Translations under genes and position numbers: made by a program
The notes under the pieces: generated by a model
The model's input: the letters and a program-made list of their open reading frames with translations, nothing else
Databases searched by the model: none
Told to the model about the DNA's origin: nothing
Assembly: GCA_021234155.1 (NCBI GenBank)
Contig: JAJEKV010000002.1
Location: 1,208,164-1,272,163 of the forward strand
DNA length: 64,000 bases
Origin: Isoetes taiwanensis
Taxonomy: Eukaryota > Streptophyta > Lycopodiopsida > Isoetales > Isoetaceae
Reading direction: 5' to 3'
Shown: piece by piece, positions 54,570 to 64,000 of the stretch
Position numbering within the stretch: position 1 is the first letter of the stretch
How the letters are laid out: every line of letters begins with the position of its first letter

Positions 54570-56449
54570 ATGAAGAAATCGGCTCTTTCTGCATTCAGAC
54601 AGGTCGGCCCACCTGTTGTCACTGAAGAACAGGTTAATCTCCTTGAAATTTTATTTTCCCCTTGCAAAATCTACTTATTTCAAATGCACACATAATGAGG
54701 GTTTGAACATGTGTTGGATCACCAGGGTCACGATTTCGGATTCTCAGAGGTAAGTTATTACTTTTATCCATGAATGGAACATTCTTGAATTACATGTGCT
54801 AAATTTTGGTTTTTTCAACTGTAAACAGGGGTTTCAGACTTATGAGCATGCAGTGGAGTGGCAAGAAAGGAGAGATCTCGGATATTCAGAGGTACACCAT
54901 CTTATCTACTCCAGCAATGTAAATATTTCAAATCTAGTAATGCAAATGTTGGGTTTGTCTGGTATGTGGTTCAAATCCACCTTTATAAATGGCATGGCTG
55001 AATTGTAGCAGTCGAGTTTTGACTTATATGAAGAGGACAAAATTATATGAATTGTAGCAGTCTAGTTTGGACTTATATGTTGATCTATCAAAAAGCAATC
55101 AGTGGTATCCAGATTATCACTATCTGAGATGTTTCCTTTATCAGATTTTTAGTTGAAGTGTTCCATATGAATTGCATGCACAAAAAGCTAAGATCTAATC
55201 ATGAATACTAACTTTGAAGGATTTGCAAATCGGTATTGATCACCGAGGGCAGCCTAGTGAAGGTTTTACATCACCAAAGGCACAAAGACATTGGAATATG
55301 GACAAAGAGACTGCGCTTGTGAAGCTATACAGTAATTTCTTTCTCATGAATGATAGAAATTTGTTGTCTTCAAAGCAATGGCTGCAGATTGCTAATGATT
55401 TGCAAAGAGCATATGGATTGGATTTGAGTGTCAAGCAGCTAAGAGCAAAAGTAGAAAAGCTGAAAGCGAAATATAAAAAAGTGAGAGAGCAAGTCTCTCA
55501 AACAGGAGCAGCCGCAAACAATTGGCCCCTTTATGAGCTTTTAGACGCCATTTTCTCCAAGAGCCCAAAACACATTGGTGTACCTTGTGGTGTTGACGAT
55601 GGCATTACTCAAATGCCAATGCATGATCTTGAAGAAGAGGATGCACATGATGACTATGAGGAGAATCAAGATGTGCAAAGACAAAGGACTTTTGTTGGCG
55701 ATGATGGGGCTGCCACTACTGCACCAAGCTCACGGCGTTATAGAAGACAAAGAGAAAGGCCTTTCATTGTAAATGATGAGGCTGCCACTGCTGCAGCAGC
55801 ACCAAGTTCATATCACGTGGATAATGACACTCAAATGGATAATGACATTGAGGTTCCAAACAGTCCACGGGAAGAGGCGGGCAGGGAGTAAAAGAGAAAA
55901 AGAATTCGAGAAAAAGGAAATTCAAGACAACGGAAGCGGACATGGCGGAAGCTTTGAAAGGCATGGTAGAGGCGGAGAACATGAGATTTGAGAAGGTATT
56001 ATGATTTTTATTATAAGTTGAATTTCAATTTGTAACTATCTAACAACTAATCTAGAAAATGATGCATGAGCAAACTCTCGAGCTTCAAAGAATGGAGTTT
56101 GCTCATAAAATAGAACCTCAAAGGCAAGAAAATCAGACGAGGATGTCTGAAATGCTTTCAGCTATGATGCAACAGCAAAATGCATTCAACACGCAACTAA
56201 TTTCTACTTTGATGCATCAAAGTACGTTTATTTGATTATCCCACTCTGCTATAAGAAAAGCTAATTTGTTTGTTCTTTAATAGGTCCAAGACAATCTTGA
56301 AGCACCAAGCATGCAGCACGCAATGTGAGGAAGAAGATCATACTAAGTGTAATTACGAGTTGAAGGACCTAGCAATGAAAGGCCAAAGTCTGCAACATGA
56401 GCAAGCAAACTTTTTTAGTTGGATCTCCAGTACAGACAATAAGCTGTAA
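54570..56449 (+). pseudogene. Harbinger Myb/SANT-like DNA-binding protein, one frameshift
   Basis: Six exons fit GT-AG introns: 54570-54632 (MKKSALSAFRQVGPPVVTEE), 54726-54749 (GHDFGFSE), 54829-54891 (GFQTYEHAVEWQERRDLGYS), 55220-55995, 56056-56221 and 56284-56449. Exon 4 carries the Myb/SANT-like trihelix domain: WNMDKETALVKLYSNFFLMN, SSKQWLQIANDLQRAYGLDL, VKQLRAKVEKLKAKYKKVRE, NNWPLYELLDAIF. An acidic linker with GDDGAATTAPSS and NDEAATAAAAPSS repeats follows. The frame then ends at a TAA at 55891, but a shift of one base recovers KRKFKTTEADMAEALKGMVE AENMRFEK and the coiled coil MMHEQTLELQRMEFAHKIEP in exon 5. In PIF/Harbinger this protein binds the element ends and brings in the transposase. 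Confidence 0.75.
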
Positions 56450-57479
56450 CTCATAAATGTACCATACATTTATAAGCTGTAATGCAAAAACAGATAGAAC
56501 CATACATTATAAGCTGAATGCACTTGGGTTAGGTTTAGTAGCCAATGCTTTGGATGGAGTTATAATTTGGGTCTATAATATCTGTGTAAGTGCATAGATG
56601 AGAAGATCAGTCTGCTGGATTGTGTGTATATATTTCCTTCAAAGCTGATCGAGGTTCTTGGATTTGCCTTGGAGCTGCATATGAACTGAGGATTACGGGG
56701 TGTGATCACTTCTGCTAGCGATTTATAATTTACAGATAGAAGAGTGCAGAGAAGCTCTATTGGATCGCATGGATCTGCCAAAAATCAACAGTAAAAAGTG
56801 TGGCGAGATCGGATGCTGAATAACAGGCTGCTGCATGTACTAAACGGTACTCTTTAAGCTTATAATCCGTGGTCCCCTTAGTCTCTTCTATGCTACAGGT
56901 AGTCAGATTTGATCACCTCTTGTAATCCGAGATGGAGCTTTAGAGTACTTATATTTGGTAAGGAAAAAAGCACAGGATCACTAGTCTGTAGTAACTAGTA
57001 TTTCTTAGATCTGCAAACCTGTGTTTCATTGATTTGCTTGGTGAATCTTGGAGATATAGATTTGGTTGGATCCGTTTCCATCAATTTTGTTTTCCTGTTA
57101 AATTGTTGTTTGGAATGTTTTCATCTGATCCTCTAACTGAATCCATTTACTGCCCATTTGTTCTTTTCTTTTCTTGTAGCGTAGTAATAAGCCTTCATTA
57201 CCTAGTCCTATAGTTGCCCCTGCCTTTTGTTTAGAAAATACCTTTGGAGAAAAGTTAGAGATGGTGACATCACATCACGTCATGTCCAGACCAAGGGTAT
57301 ATGTTTTGCTTCTTAAATGTTTGCCAGCCTTTCATTTCTTACATTTTGAAGGACGACTTTTAGAATGCAAGATCTTGGCCCTCATTTTTGTCCCAAGTGC
57401 TACCTACTCGTACATGTCATGGATCTATAGATAGATAGATACATCCAACTAGACATGTGACCACACACCACACTACATT

Positions 57480-57640
57480 GCTCAGTTGGGCCCTGCCCTC
57501 AACCACCTTACATTGCGTCTGTTAGGGTTTGACCCCCAACAATACCGAGTGCGATTCTGGGCGGTCTCGAACTCGAGACCACATTGCTAAGGAACTAGTG
57601 TGTTACCACTAGACCAAACGCCCAGACACTAGGTGCTTTC
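57480..57640 (-). repeat. tRNA-derived SINE inside the Harbinger element
   Basis: On the minus strand TGGTCTAGTGGTAAC (57616-57602) is an A box and GAGTTCGAGACC (57574-57563) a B box about 30 bp later. It is inserted in non-coding sequence between the two Harbinger genes. The words CAACAACAGATAGAACCATA on its right (57685) and CAAAAACAGATAGAACCATA at 56488 are a duplicated flank about 1.2 kb apart. Confidence 0.65.
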
Positions 57641-57879
57641 ATTTCTATATTTCTAACATTACAGCTTATAAATGAGCAGAATGCAACAACAGATAGAACC
57701 ATACATTATGAGAAGTATGCTGATATAGAAGATGCAATATGATACTAATCTAGTATGGACAATATGATATTGCAGTAAGTAAAGATTCTAGTGTACTGAA
57801 ATATTTCCTTTTGGTAAGTATACCAAATAATATTCTGTAATTATTTGGTAAGTATACATATTGATTTGCAATATGCGTA

Positions 57880-58105
57880 TGCATTCAACATTTATAAACT
57901 ATTGTAAACCTATGCCAACCTATGCGTATGCTCAACCTATTGTAAACTATGCGTATTGTAAACCTATGCGTATTGTAAATTATAAGTATGTAAACCTAAA
58001 CGTATTGTAAACTATGCGTATGTAAACCTATGCGTATGTGCTTATTTTAAATGTTCGATTTCATTCCTTTGCCCAACTGCTTATTTTAAATGTTCGATTT
58101 CATTT
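57880..58105. repeat. Minisatellite, CTATGCGTATTGTAAA-type, and adjacent duplication
   Basis: About nine imperfect copies of CTATGCGTATTGTAAAC up to 58036, then TGCTTATTTTAAATGTTCGA TTTCATT twice (58039 and 58077). Confidence 0.8.
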
Positions 58106-58349
58106 TTTTTTGGCATTTGAATACATGAGCAAATCGTGTGGGATAAGCACTAACTCCAAAGCTCATATTGAGTGCCCTTCCCTTGCCTGACTCATTGGAT
58201 GGTAAAACTCCTATATTATTCAATTCAATCTATCTATGCAATTCTATTTTATTTTATTCTATAATACTCCTTGAAAACACGTTCACAGCAATCCTTGTTG
58301 TCAAGTTTAGAATCCTTGTTGTTGCCAAAATTCAGGATCAATAGAATAT

Positions 58350-58960
58350 ACAGCAAAGGAATTATCTACACATAGAAAACATAGCAAAGGAATTATCTAC
58401 ACATAGAAGGCAGCAAGCTTGGCTGCAACTTCTGCAACTGTTGTTGTACATCAAATTTCTTTGTTTCATCAACTGCAAACAGTCCCACATGGCTTGGGAT
58501 GCCAGCAATGGACCAACAATTGGCACCCGATGTGATCGATATGTCTCAATCACTGGCACATTCTCAATGTGGCCATTAGATGTTGGCCTTTCTCTCACCA
58601 CTTGAATATGCTGCACAAGTTGAGGACTGCCATTAACTGGCACTACAAACCTCAATATCAGCATAATGTGACTGGCACTACTTACCTCAATATCAGTTGA
58701 GGACTGCCATTATGTAACTGTACTACAAAATCTCCTGTAGCAGCAGATCCAATAGCAGTAAATCAAAAAAATCAAAAATCAATTGTAAATCAAAAAAATC
58801 TCCTGTATCAGCAGATCCAGTATCTATATTGTTGAGCATATGTGCTTCTGGTAGTATAATGAAACAGAGGCATGTGGAGCATTGCAAATCAAAACCAATC
58901 TCCTGTAGCACAAAAACAGATTCCATAAGCAATTGAGCTGCTATATGATCCCTGAAAAAG
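58350..58960. other. Repeat-rich stretch upstream of nothing recognised
   Basis: Short direct repeats: AGCAAAGGAATTATCTACAC ATAGAA twice (58353, 58383), ACCTCAATATCAG with GAGGACTGCCATTA twice (58625-58712), AAATCAAAAAAATC several times (58757-58800). The minus-strand frame 58664-58362 has no family features. Confidence 0.5.
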
Positions 58961-59035
58961 TATAGTATATGCTAGTAAAATAAAGTAGCAGCAGAACATT
59001 AATAAATGTAAAACATCATACCTTGTCAAGTATTG

Positions 59036-60385
59036 TCATTCGGAGATTCTTTCTGCCATCCACTTTTGAAATATAGCACTTCGAATCACCTGCCCCTCTC
59101 TTGTAAGTTTTCTATCATCCCATTCAAACATATGAGGTGGCACATCTTCCAACGGTCTTGGGTCATTCAAAGGCAATCCAAGCTTCATCATTCGACAAAA
59201 GTTGTGAAGCGCACAACAAGCAATTATGATCCTACTTGTCTTCTCTATTTTCTGGCATCTTAAATTGTCCAAGATCTGAAATTTTCCCTTCAAGATTCCA
59301 AATGCATTTTCAATCACAACTCGGCCTTGCTTTATATGCCTATCAAACTCAGTCATAAGAGCATTTGTGGGCTTATTGAAAATTTTTACACAAAAATCAC
59401 GGGATGAATATGCTCTATCACCAAGCACATAAGGCCTTATATCAATTTCTCTCACACTCCTATTATGTTCTTGGAAGTTATCACATGGTAGCTTTAGTAT
59501 CGGCAAGTTGCACTCAATCTTATACTTGAGTTTCCTGTACAATGATGATTTTGTAAACTGTGTAGAGTCATGGACACCTCCCGGAAACAAGCAGCATATG
59601 TCCATAAACATCTTGTTGGCATCTCACATGCCCTGTAGTAATAAAGAGCTAAATTGTTTCATGTTCCTGTAGGCAGTAGTGTCATACATTTTTCCTGGCC
59701 TGTATTTCAATCTTATGTAAGATCCATCCACAGCTCCGCAACAATTAGGAAGACCACACAATTCCTCAAACTCATCAATCACTCTTTGCAACTCTTCCCC
59801 TCTAGGAATTTGAATAAACACTCTCAAAAGCTTGCTGCTGTTAGACAAAATCTCACATATGATATCCGTGTATTTCTCAATCGTGGATTTTCCAACTTGG
59901 AACAAGTCTCTCATCCTTCTAGGACTCATGCCATCCCCCAATCTATACAAAACAATCTTCAAAGCTGTCCTAACACTTAATGGTTCTCTCACCTTTCTAT
60001 TAGGAACAATCAAGTAAGGGAAGATCAAGTCAACAAGCCTCTCAAATGAAGCATAATCCATCCGGTAGAACTCAAGCCACTTGCTGTCACGGATAATTGA
60101 ATTAAATTGCCAAGAACGCGTTTCAATTACCTCATTGAATGTTGATTGCCGAGGAAAGACCCAAAAATCCCTTCTTGCATCTTCCAAACTTCCTAAAAGC
60201 CAATGCGAAAGAAAAACTGATGCCAAAGCCATGGATCCCATTTCTTCTTTCATTTTACTGATCTCTTGAGTTTGTAGCTCCATCGTATTCACCATCAAAT
60301 TGAAAAAAGTGAAGAAAAACATCACATTGTTTAGAAGAATAGCCACAATTACATCAGCCACCATGCTAAAGTACGATCGAACCAT
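59036..60385 (-). pseudogene. PIF/Harbinger transposase with a single stop codon
   Basis: One minus-strand frame from ATG 60385 to 59036 (about 449 codons) with one in-frame TGA at 59624-59626. The first part has RDSKWLEFYRMDYASFERLV, LSVRTALKIVLYRLGDGMSP, the helix-turn-helix-like RRMRDLFQVGKSTIEKYTDI, and GLPNCCGAVDGSYIRLKYRP. The second has KMFMDICCLFPGGVHDSTQF, RPYVLGDRAYS and GRVVIENAFGILKGKFQIL. The acidic triad is the D of AVDGS, the D of LGDRAY and the E of IENAFG, all present. In other Harbinger proteins the position of the stop is usually Cys in the LQG-CDAN segment, so a Cys codon probably became TGA. Apart from this the protein looks whole, implying recent loss. The first 35 residues are hydrophobic and the true start may be internal. 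Confidence 0.85.
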
Positions 60386-60389
60386 AATC

Positions 60390-61490
60390 CTGCAACAACA
60401 AACATGAATGTATTAATAGGGCAACAACAAACTTGAATGTATTAATAGGGCAAAAACTTGAATTATGTAGCTTTTGAAAAAAGAAATTAGGCAATTTTAC
60501 TGTTACCTTGAATAAATCTCCATGTCTAAGTCTCTAATCTCTAAATCCTGGATTTTTTTAGCAAAAGCTAGACTCATATATTTAAGCCTGAGCATCCGCA
60601 GATTGTATTGTGTTATATTCTATGTCCATCAACGAACTCTGTATCAGAAAAATTGTGTATGCAGCATACATGGGAGACTTTTACTTTATGGCCCCCCAAT
60701 CCCGGAACACTACATCATGCGCCAGATGAATACCACGTAAACAGTGGAAGAAGACAAAAAAAAAACTGTTCTTGATTCTACAACAAAACCACCAACAAAG
60801 CAATCAACCATGTTGCGACAAAGAATTCATGGTGCAAAGGATTCATGTCGCGACAAAAAACTTGTTCGCAGTCAGTCACCTTCAAGGGACGGGGGGCGCA
60901 AAGTAAAAATAGTCGCGATACATACCGTAGCATCAGAAAAACGAACTCTGTAACTATATCAACGAACTCTGTCTCTGTTCTCATAGGTGCATGACACTGG
61001 ATTTTTTATCAGAAAATCAGGTGGATGCATTCTGGCTAGCTGCTACTGGTTTGAATAAGTACCGATTTGTGCATATGCTTTTTGGAATAAGAGATTAGAC
61101 AATTTTGCTGTTAGCCTATATCTCTAAATTTCCATCTCTAAAACTTTGAATCGTAAAGCTCTACAGCCGTTCTCTAAATCTACATGTCTAAAGCTAACCA
61201 ACAATGGCAGTTAATCAATGGTAGATAATCCTGCAAACTCGAACCTTGGAATTCGATTCTTTAGACGAATTTTTCATTGCGGCATTTGATTCGGCTCGAT
61301 TCATTCCGGTATTCCATTGCTCCAACATTAAGCGTTTAGGTTTCTGTAAAGCTTCTATTACTTCGTTCGACCTTAACAGGTTCTTTAACTGGATGTTAAC
61401 GATTCTGTTAAGAAAGGGGGACAAAAATGGGGTACTCGAAATTAAAGTGGGGGGCCTCCACCCCCATTATATCCTTAAAAATTGGAAAAC
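60390..61490. other. Non-coding right part of the Harbinger element
   Basis: Promoter side of the transposase (which runs to the left). A duplicated word AACAACAAAC.TGAATGTATTAATAGGGCAA lies at 60394-60455. No further gene supported. Confidence 0.5.
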
Positions 61491-61639
61491 AGGGGGACGG
61501 GGTACAAAAAAGGCATCATGTGGCCGTGCCTAGTATCCTACTCTCAATTGCCCCATCCTTGCATCCCCTGTGGAGAGCCGAGGATGGCAAAATAAATCGA
61601 ATTTGCAGAATTGGTGTTTTTTTTTTCCAAATATTATAC

Positions 61640-61985
61640 TTTTTTTGTTTTTGTTTTGATGTGTTGTAGGAGATGCCGTTTTCTTTGTTTTGGTGTGTTA
61701 TGGGAGATGTTGTTTTTTTGGTAACATCAAAATATAGCACAAGTATTTTGAAATTTTTGAAATAGCACAAATATAACATTAAATATAGCACAAATTCCAT
61801 AACACACTAAAACAAAAAATTTCAATTTTATTTTTTTCTTATACAAAAAACGGCCAATAAAGCGTGGCCACCATAACATCATCTCCCAAAGTAAGGAATG
61901 GAGGAGGCCTAAAAAATAAAATGTCCAATCTACCTGTCTTAGTTTCAATATCTTCATAAAAGCTTACTGCACTACAGTGATCTTT
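61640..61985. repeat. Dispersed repeat, copy 2 (partner 34390-34563)
   Basis: See 34390-34563. Inside are inverted pieces: GTGTTATGGGAGATG (61697-61711), with CATCTCCCAAAG and CATAACACACTAAAAC on the other side (61797-61895), suggesting a decayed foldback. Confidence 0.5.
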
Positions 61986-62498
61986 CCCATATAGTTTGCA
62001 ATGCTGCCTTTTACAGATTGTCTGGTTTGTTCATCCACGGCTAAGCTCTAGAAGTAGCCAAGCCTCTTCCCTTCATCTTCTCTTTCATGTTCTGCTGCAT
62101 GAATCCAAAAGCGACCCTAAATTATGCCATGCATTACATTTGGTAAGACATATAAAATTAATTTATGGCTAATTCAACATAGTTTGCTGGTGAACCATCA
62201 AAATTTATGTTCCAAAGTCAAGCACAAGCTCATGAGTTCAGGAAATACATCATCCCCTGCAACAGTTTGCTTGGGTCAGGCAATCTGCCCAGCCCATCTA
62301 GGCATCCTCCGACATGCAAGCTGTTGTTCAAAAAAATCTCTTAGCTGCCTTCATGTTTGTGCGTTTCGAAATATTAAGGCCTTAAAAAGATAAACCAAAA
62401 AAGTTCTTAAAAAGTTTGTTAGGTTTAAAAATAACAAGCCCTTAAGAAGATAAACCAATAAAATAATATAAGTCCTTAGGCGTCGCATAACGTCAACC

Positions 62499-62650
62499 AT
62501 GTCCTCATTGCTTTTGTCGGATGGTTCGGTGCTAACAGAGCCAATTGAACTCAAGCAATATCTGCATAACCACTTTCAGACTTTCTTTGCTGAGAAACAT
62601 CTTCCCTTTCAATCAGAAATGCGAGATGCTATTTTGTCTAGGATTTCCCC
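62499..62650 (+). pseudogene. LINE A, linker before the reverse transcriptase (left half)
   Basis: LLSDGSVLTEPIELKQYLHN HFQTFFAEKHLPFQ matches the linker between endonuclease and reverse transcriptase in LINE ORF2 ('DG..LT.P..L...L..HF..FF'). It ends abruptly at about 62650; its continuation is at 63118. Confidence 0.6.
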
Positions 62651-62654
62651 CATC

Positions 62655-63117
62655 AATTCGCACGGGGTCCCACAGGCTACGGATTGAGACAGGTAGATGG
62701 GAGCGGCCGCAATTGCCGCGAGAAGCGAGACTATGTACCTGTTGCCAGTTACAGGTTATTGAAGATGAAAGCCATACTCTTCTGAGTTGCCCTGCTTTTG
62801 AGATAGTCCGGAATCATTTTTCGACCTTAGCATTCCATTCCACGCTTCCATAACTTCTCAGCACACCATCTGTGCATGACTTGGCATTATATATACTTGA
62901 GGTTCTAGATAAACGTCTGCAATTACTGAGCCCTCAGTAGTCATTATCTAAGCTTGTCTAGTATCATCATTACTGCAAAGGTTTTTCCCTTGAAACCCTT
63001 TCGAGGCAGGGGGTTTTTAATCCTAGTAGTAATGATTGTACTAGCCCATTGTATGGGTCCCATGACCTATTGGTCTCCGTGGACGTTAAAAAAACTATTC
63101 TATTCTATTCTATTCTA
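62655..63117 (+). mobile_element. LINE B: C-terminus, 3' UTR hairpin and ATTCT tail, inserted in LINE A
   Basis: In a shifted frame: SHRLRIETGRWERPQLPREA, RLCTCCQLQVIEDESHTLLS, CPAFEIVRNHF, the zinc-binding C-terminus of a LINE ('LRIETGR ... R.C..C....EDE.H.L..CP'). Then a 3' UTR with a hairpin TTGAAACCC / GGGGGTTTTT (62990-63018), TGGGTCCCATGACCTATTGG, CGTGGACGTTAAAAAAAC and five ATTCT units (63092-63117). It is 5'-truncated, the normal result of target-primed reverse transcription. Confidence 0.7.
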
Positions 63118-63262
63118 TTCTCTGACGAGCAGCGCGTGTCAATTGAGGCGGCTATGACAGCTGCTGATTTAGGTTCGGCAGTCTTTGAACTGAAAAGAGG
63201 CAAATGCCCAAGTTTGGATGGTTTGCCAATTGAGTTCTTCTAGGAGTATTGGGAAATGGCTG
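63118..63262 (+). pseudogene. LINE A, start of the reverse transcriptase (right half)
   Basis: SDEQRVSIEAAMTAADLGSA VFELKRGKCPSLDGLPIEFF then a stop and EYWEMAG. The pattern 'L..A.TA..L..A...L..GK.P..DGLP.EF...FW' opens the LINE reverse transcriptase, and this is where the linker at 62499-62650 should continue. The rest is missing. Confidence 0.7.
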
Positions 63263-64000
63263 GAGCCAGATGCGTATGATGCTTTCTGTGGCTTTCGGCG
63301 GTCCACTACTTTGGATAGAATTCTTTATTCTTATCTTTATCATTACATATTCACAACTGGCCACAACATCATGCAGGTATGTTCTCTATAGAATTAGTCA
63401 GTAGGTAGGTAGTAGTTACAAAGATATTGCAACATACAAACAAAAATACCACCACCCCTTGATCCCCATATGGACCACATCCCTTCATTTCTTATTGGAG
63501 CTTTGCCCTAAGCGTACCTTACTGCTAGTTTTTTTAAGGTTAAAAATTCAATTAAATATAAATACAAGTACAACTGATGCTAGATGGTAGAACATCATCT
63601 AAAAGTCCACAATGAATCATGAGGGGATAACAAAAAAGTAGAACTATGGTAGCGATCGCACATTTCTTGTGCAAGATTATCTTCGAGCAACTAATTTGTT
63701 TTGAAAGCTTCCCTCTGAGCGACTTTAGCAAGCTAGACATGTAGATAAATTGATCCTGCTGGGGTTCACTTGTACTTAAGTTGCTTTTTTTTAGGTGAAA
63801 CATGTCCTAGGTCCCATTGTTACATGTGAAGAATCCGCACTATCACTCATATATAATTTAGTTTCATTCTTTGTTTGAAGCTATTTATTTGGTGTTATTT
63901 TGTTTGAAGCATTCTGGTAGTGACATTCTGTGGAGAAAATGGCCTCTATGTGTGGACATTCTGTGCCTAGGCCCAAGCCCAAGCCTTGCTTTCTCAAGCT
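63263..64000. other. Gene-free stretch
   Basis: No gene supported. Repeated TTTGTTTGAAGC words occur at 63873 and 63900. Confidence 0.4.

Larger units (their letters stand above)
54382..61530. mobile_element. PIF/Harbinger DNA transposon, about 7.15 kb
   Basis: Terminal inverted repeats: left GGCATGGCCACATGTAACG, then a T run, then ACCCCCTCCCG (54382-54420); right, on the minus strand, GGCACGGCCACATGATGCC, then a T run, then GTACCCCGTCCCC (61530-61492). About 30 of 38 bases agree. Inside both ends is a subterminal GTTAAGAACCTGTTAA / GTTAAAGAACCTGTTAA. TA flanks each end (54380-54381, 61531-61532). The element carries a Myb/SANT-like gene on plus and a DDE transposase on minus, the usual two genes of this superfamily, plus a SINE insertion and minisatellites between them. 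Both genes have one lesion each. Confidence 0.85.

Noticed and set aside
59033-60269. Plus-strand frames within 59.0-60.3 kb
   Set aside because: Shadows of the Harbinger transposase on the minus strand.

Overview
The window is nuclear DNA of a land plant. It has two intact multi-exon host genes with GT-AG introns (a plastid fibrillin with a transit-peptide-like N-terminus, and an Mpv17/PMP22-family protein). Around them lie plant-type transposable elements: copia, TRIM, L1-like and other LINEs, PIF/Harbinger, a DUF7869 transposase, and tRNA-derived SINEs. The low gene density, many old broken elements and unusual transposase families suggest a large, repeat-rich genome. A fern or another non-angiosperm is my guess, but nothing in the window proves it.

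Layout: 1-5.7 kb holds a minisatellite, a broken DDE transposase with an AENY/SDGAASQFK signature on the minus strand, and a LINE ORF1-like remnant. 6.3-9.6 kb holds a decayed DUF7869 transposase (minus). 9.9-13.9 kb holds an array of phased palindromes and then a decayed gene with a ParB-like domain followed by a bacterial/phage-type class-beta DNA methyltransferase (plus). 14-19.8 kb is gene-poor, with a complete TRIM element with its target-site duplication at 18.1 kb. 19.86-21.44 kb is the fibrillin gene (minus). 23.6-26.2 kb is a broken LINE. 28.8-30.6 kb holds an unassigned ORF (minus) and an unrecognised two-exon gene (plus) behind a tandemly duplicated upstream region. 30.6-33.6 kb holds a second decayed ParB-methyltransferase copy on the minus strand, again with phased palindromes upstream and in introns. 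36-38.7 kb is a copia fragment with an L1 piece inserted in gag. 39.5-40 kb is an LRR pseudogene split by a GGAT microsatellite. 41-45 kb has only candidate exons. 45-50 kb is foldbacks, tandem repeats and a second TRIM copy. 50.5-51.85 kb is the Mpv17-like gene. 54.38-61.53 kb is a nearly complete 7.15-kb PIF/Harbinger element with a Myb/SANT-like gene and a transposase carrying one stop. 62.5-63.3 kb is a LINE nested in a LINE.

The most interesting content is the pair of ParB-methyltransferase genes and their palindromes. The two copies are in opposite orientation about 20 kb apart. They align over the whole protein, contain introns, and are both broken. Around both copies the motif GTGTATTC-n-GAATACAC recurs at about 36-42 bp spacing. 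In the first copy the segments between palindromes are themselves self-complementary although their sequences differ. I saw no such palindromes elsewhere in the window. Whether they are sites for the encoded protein is inference.
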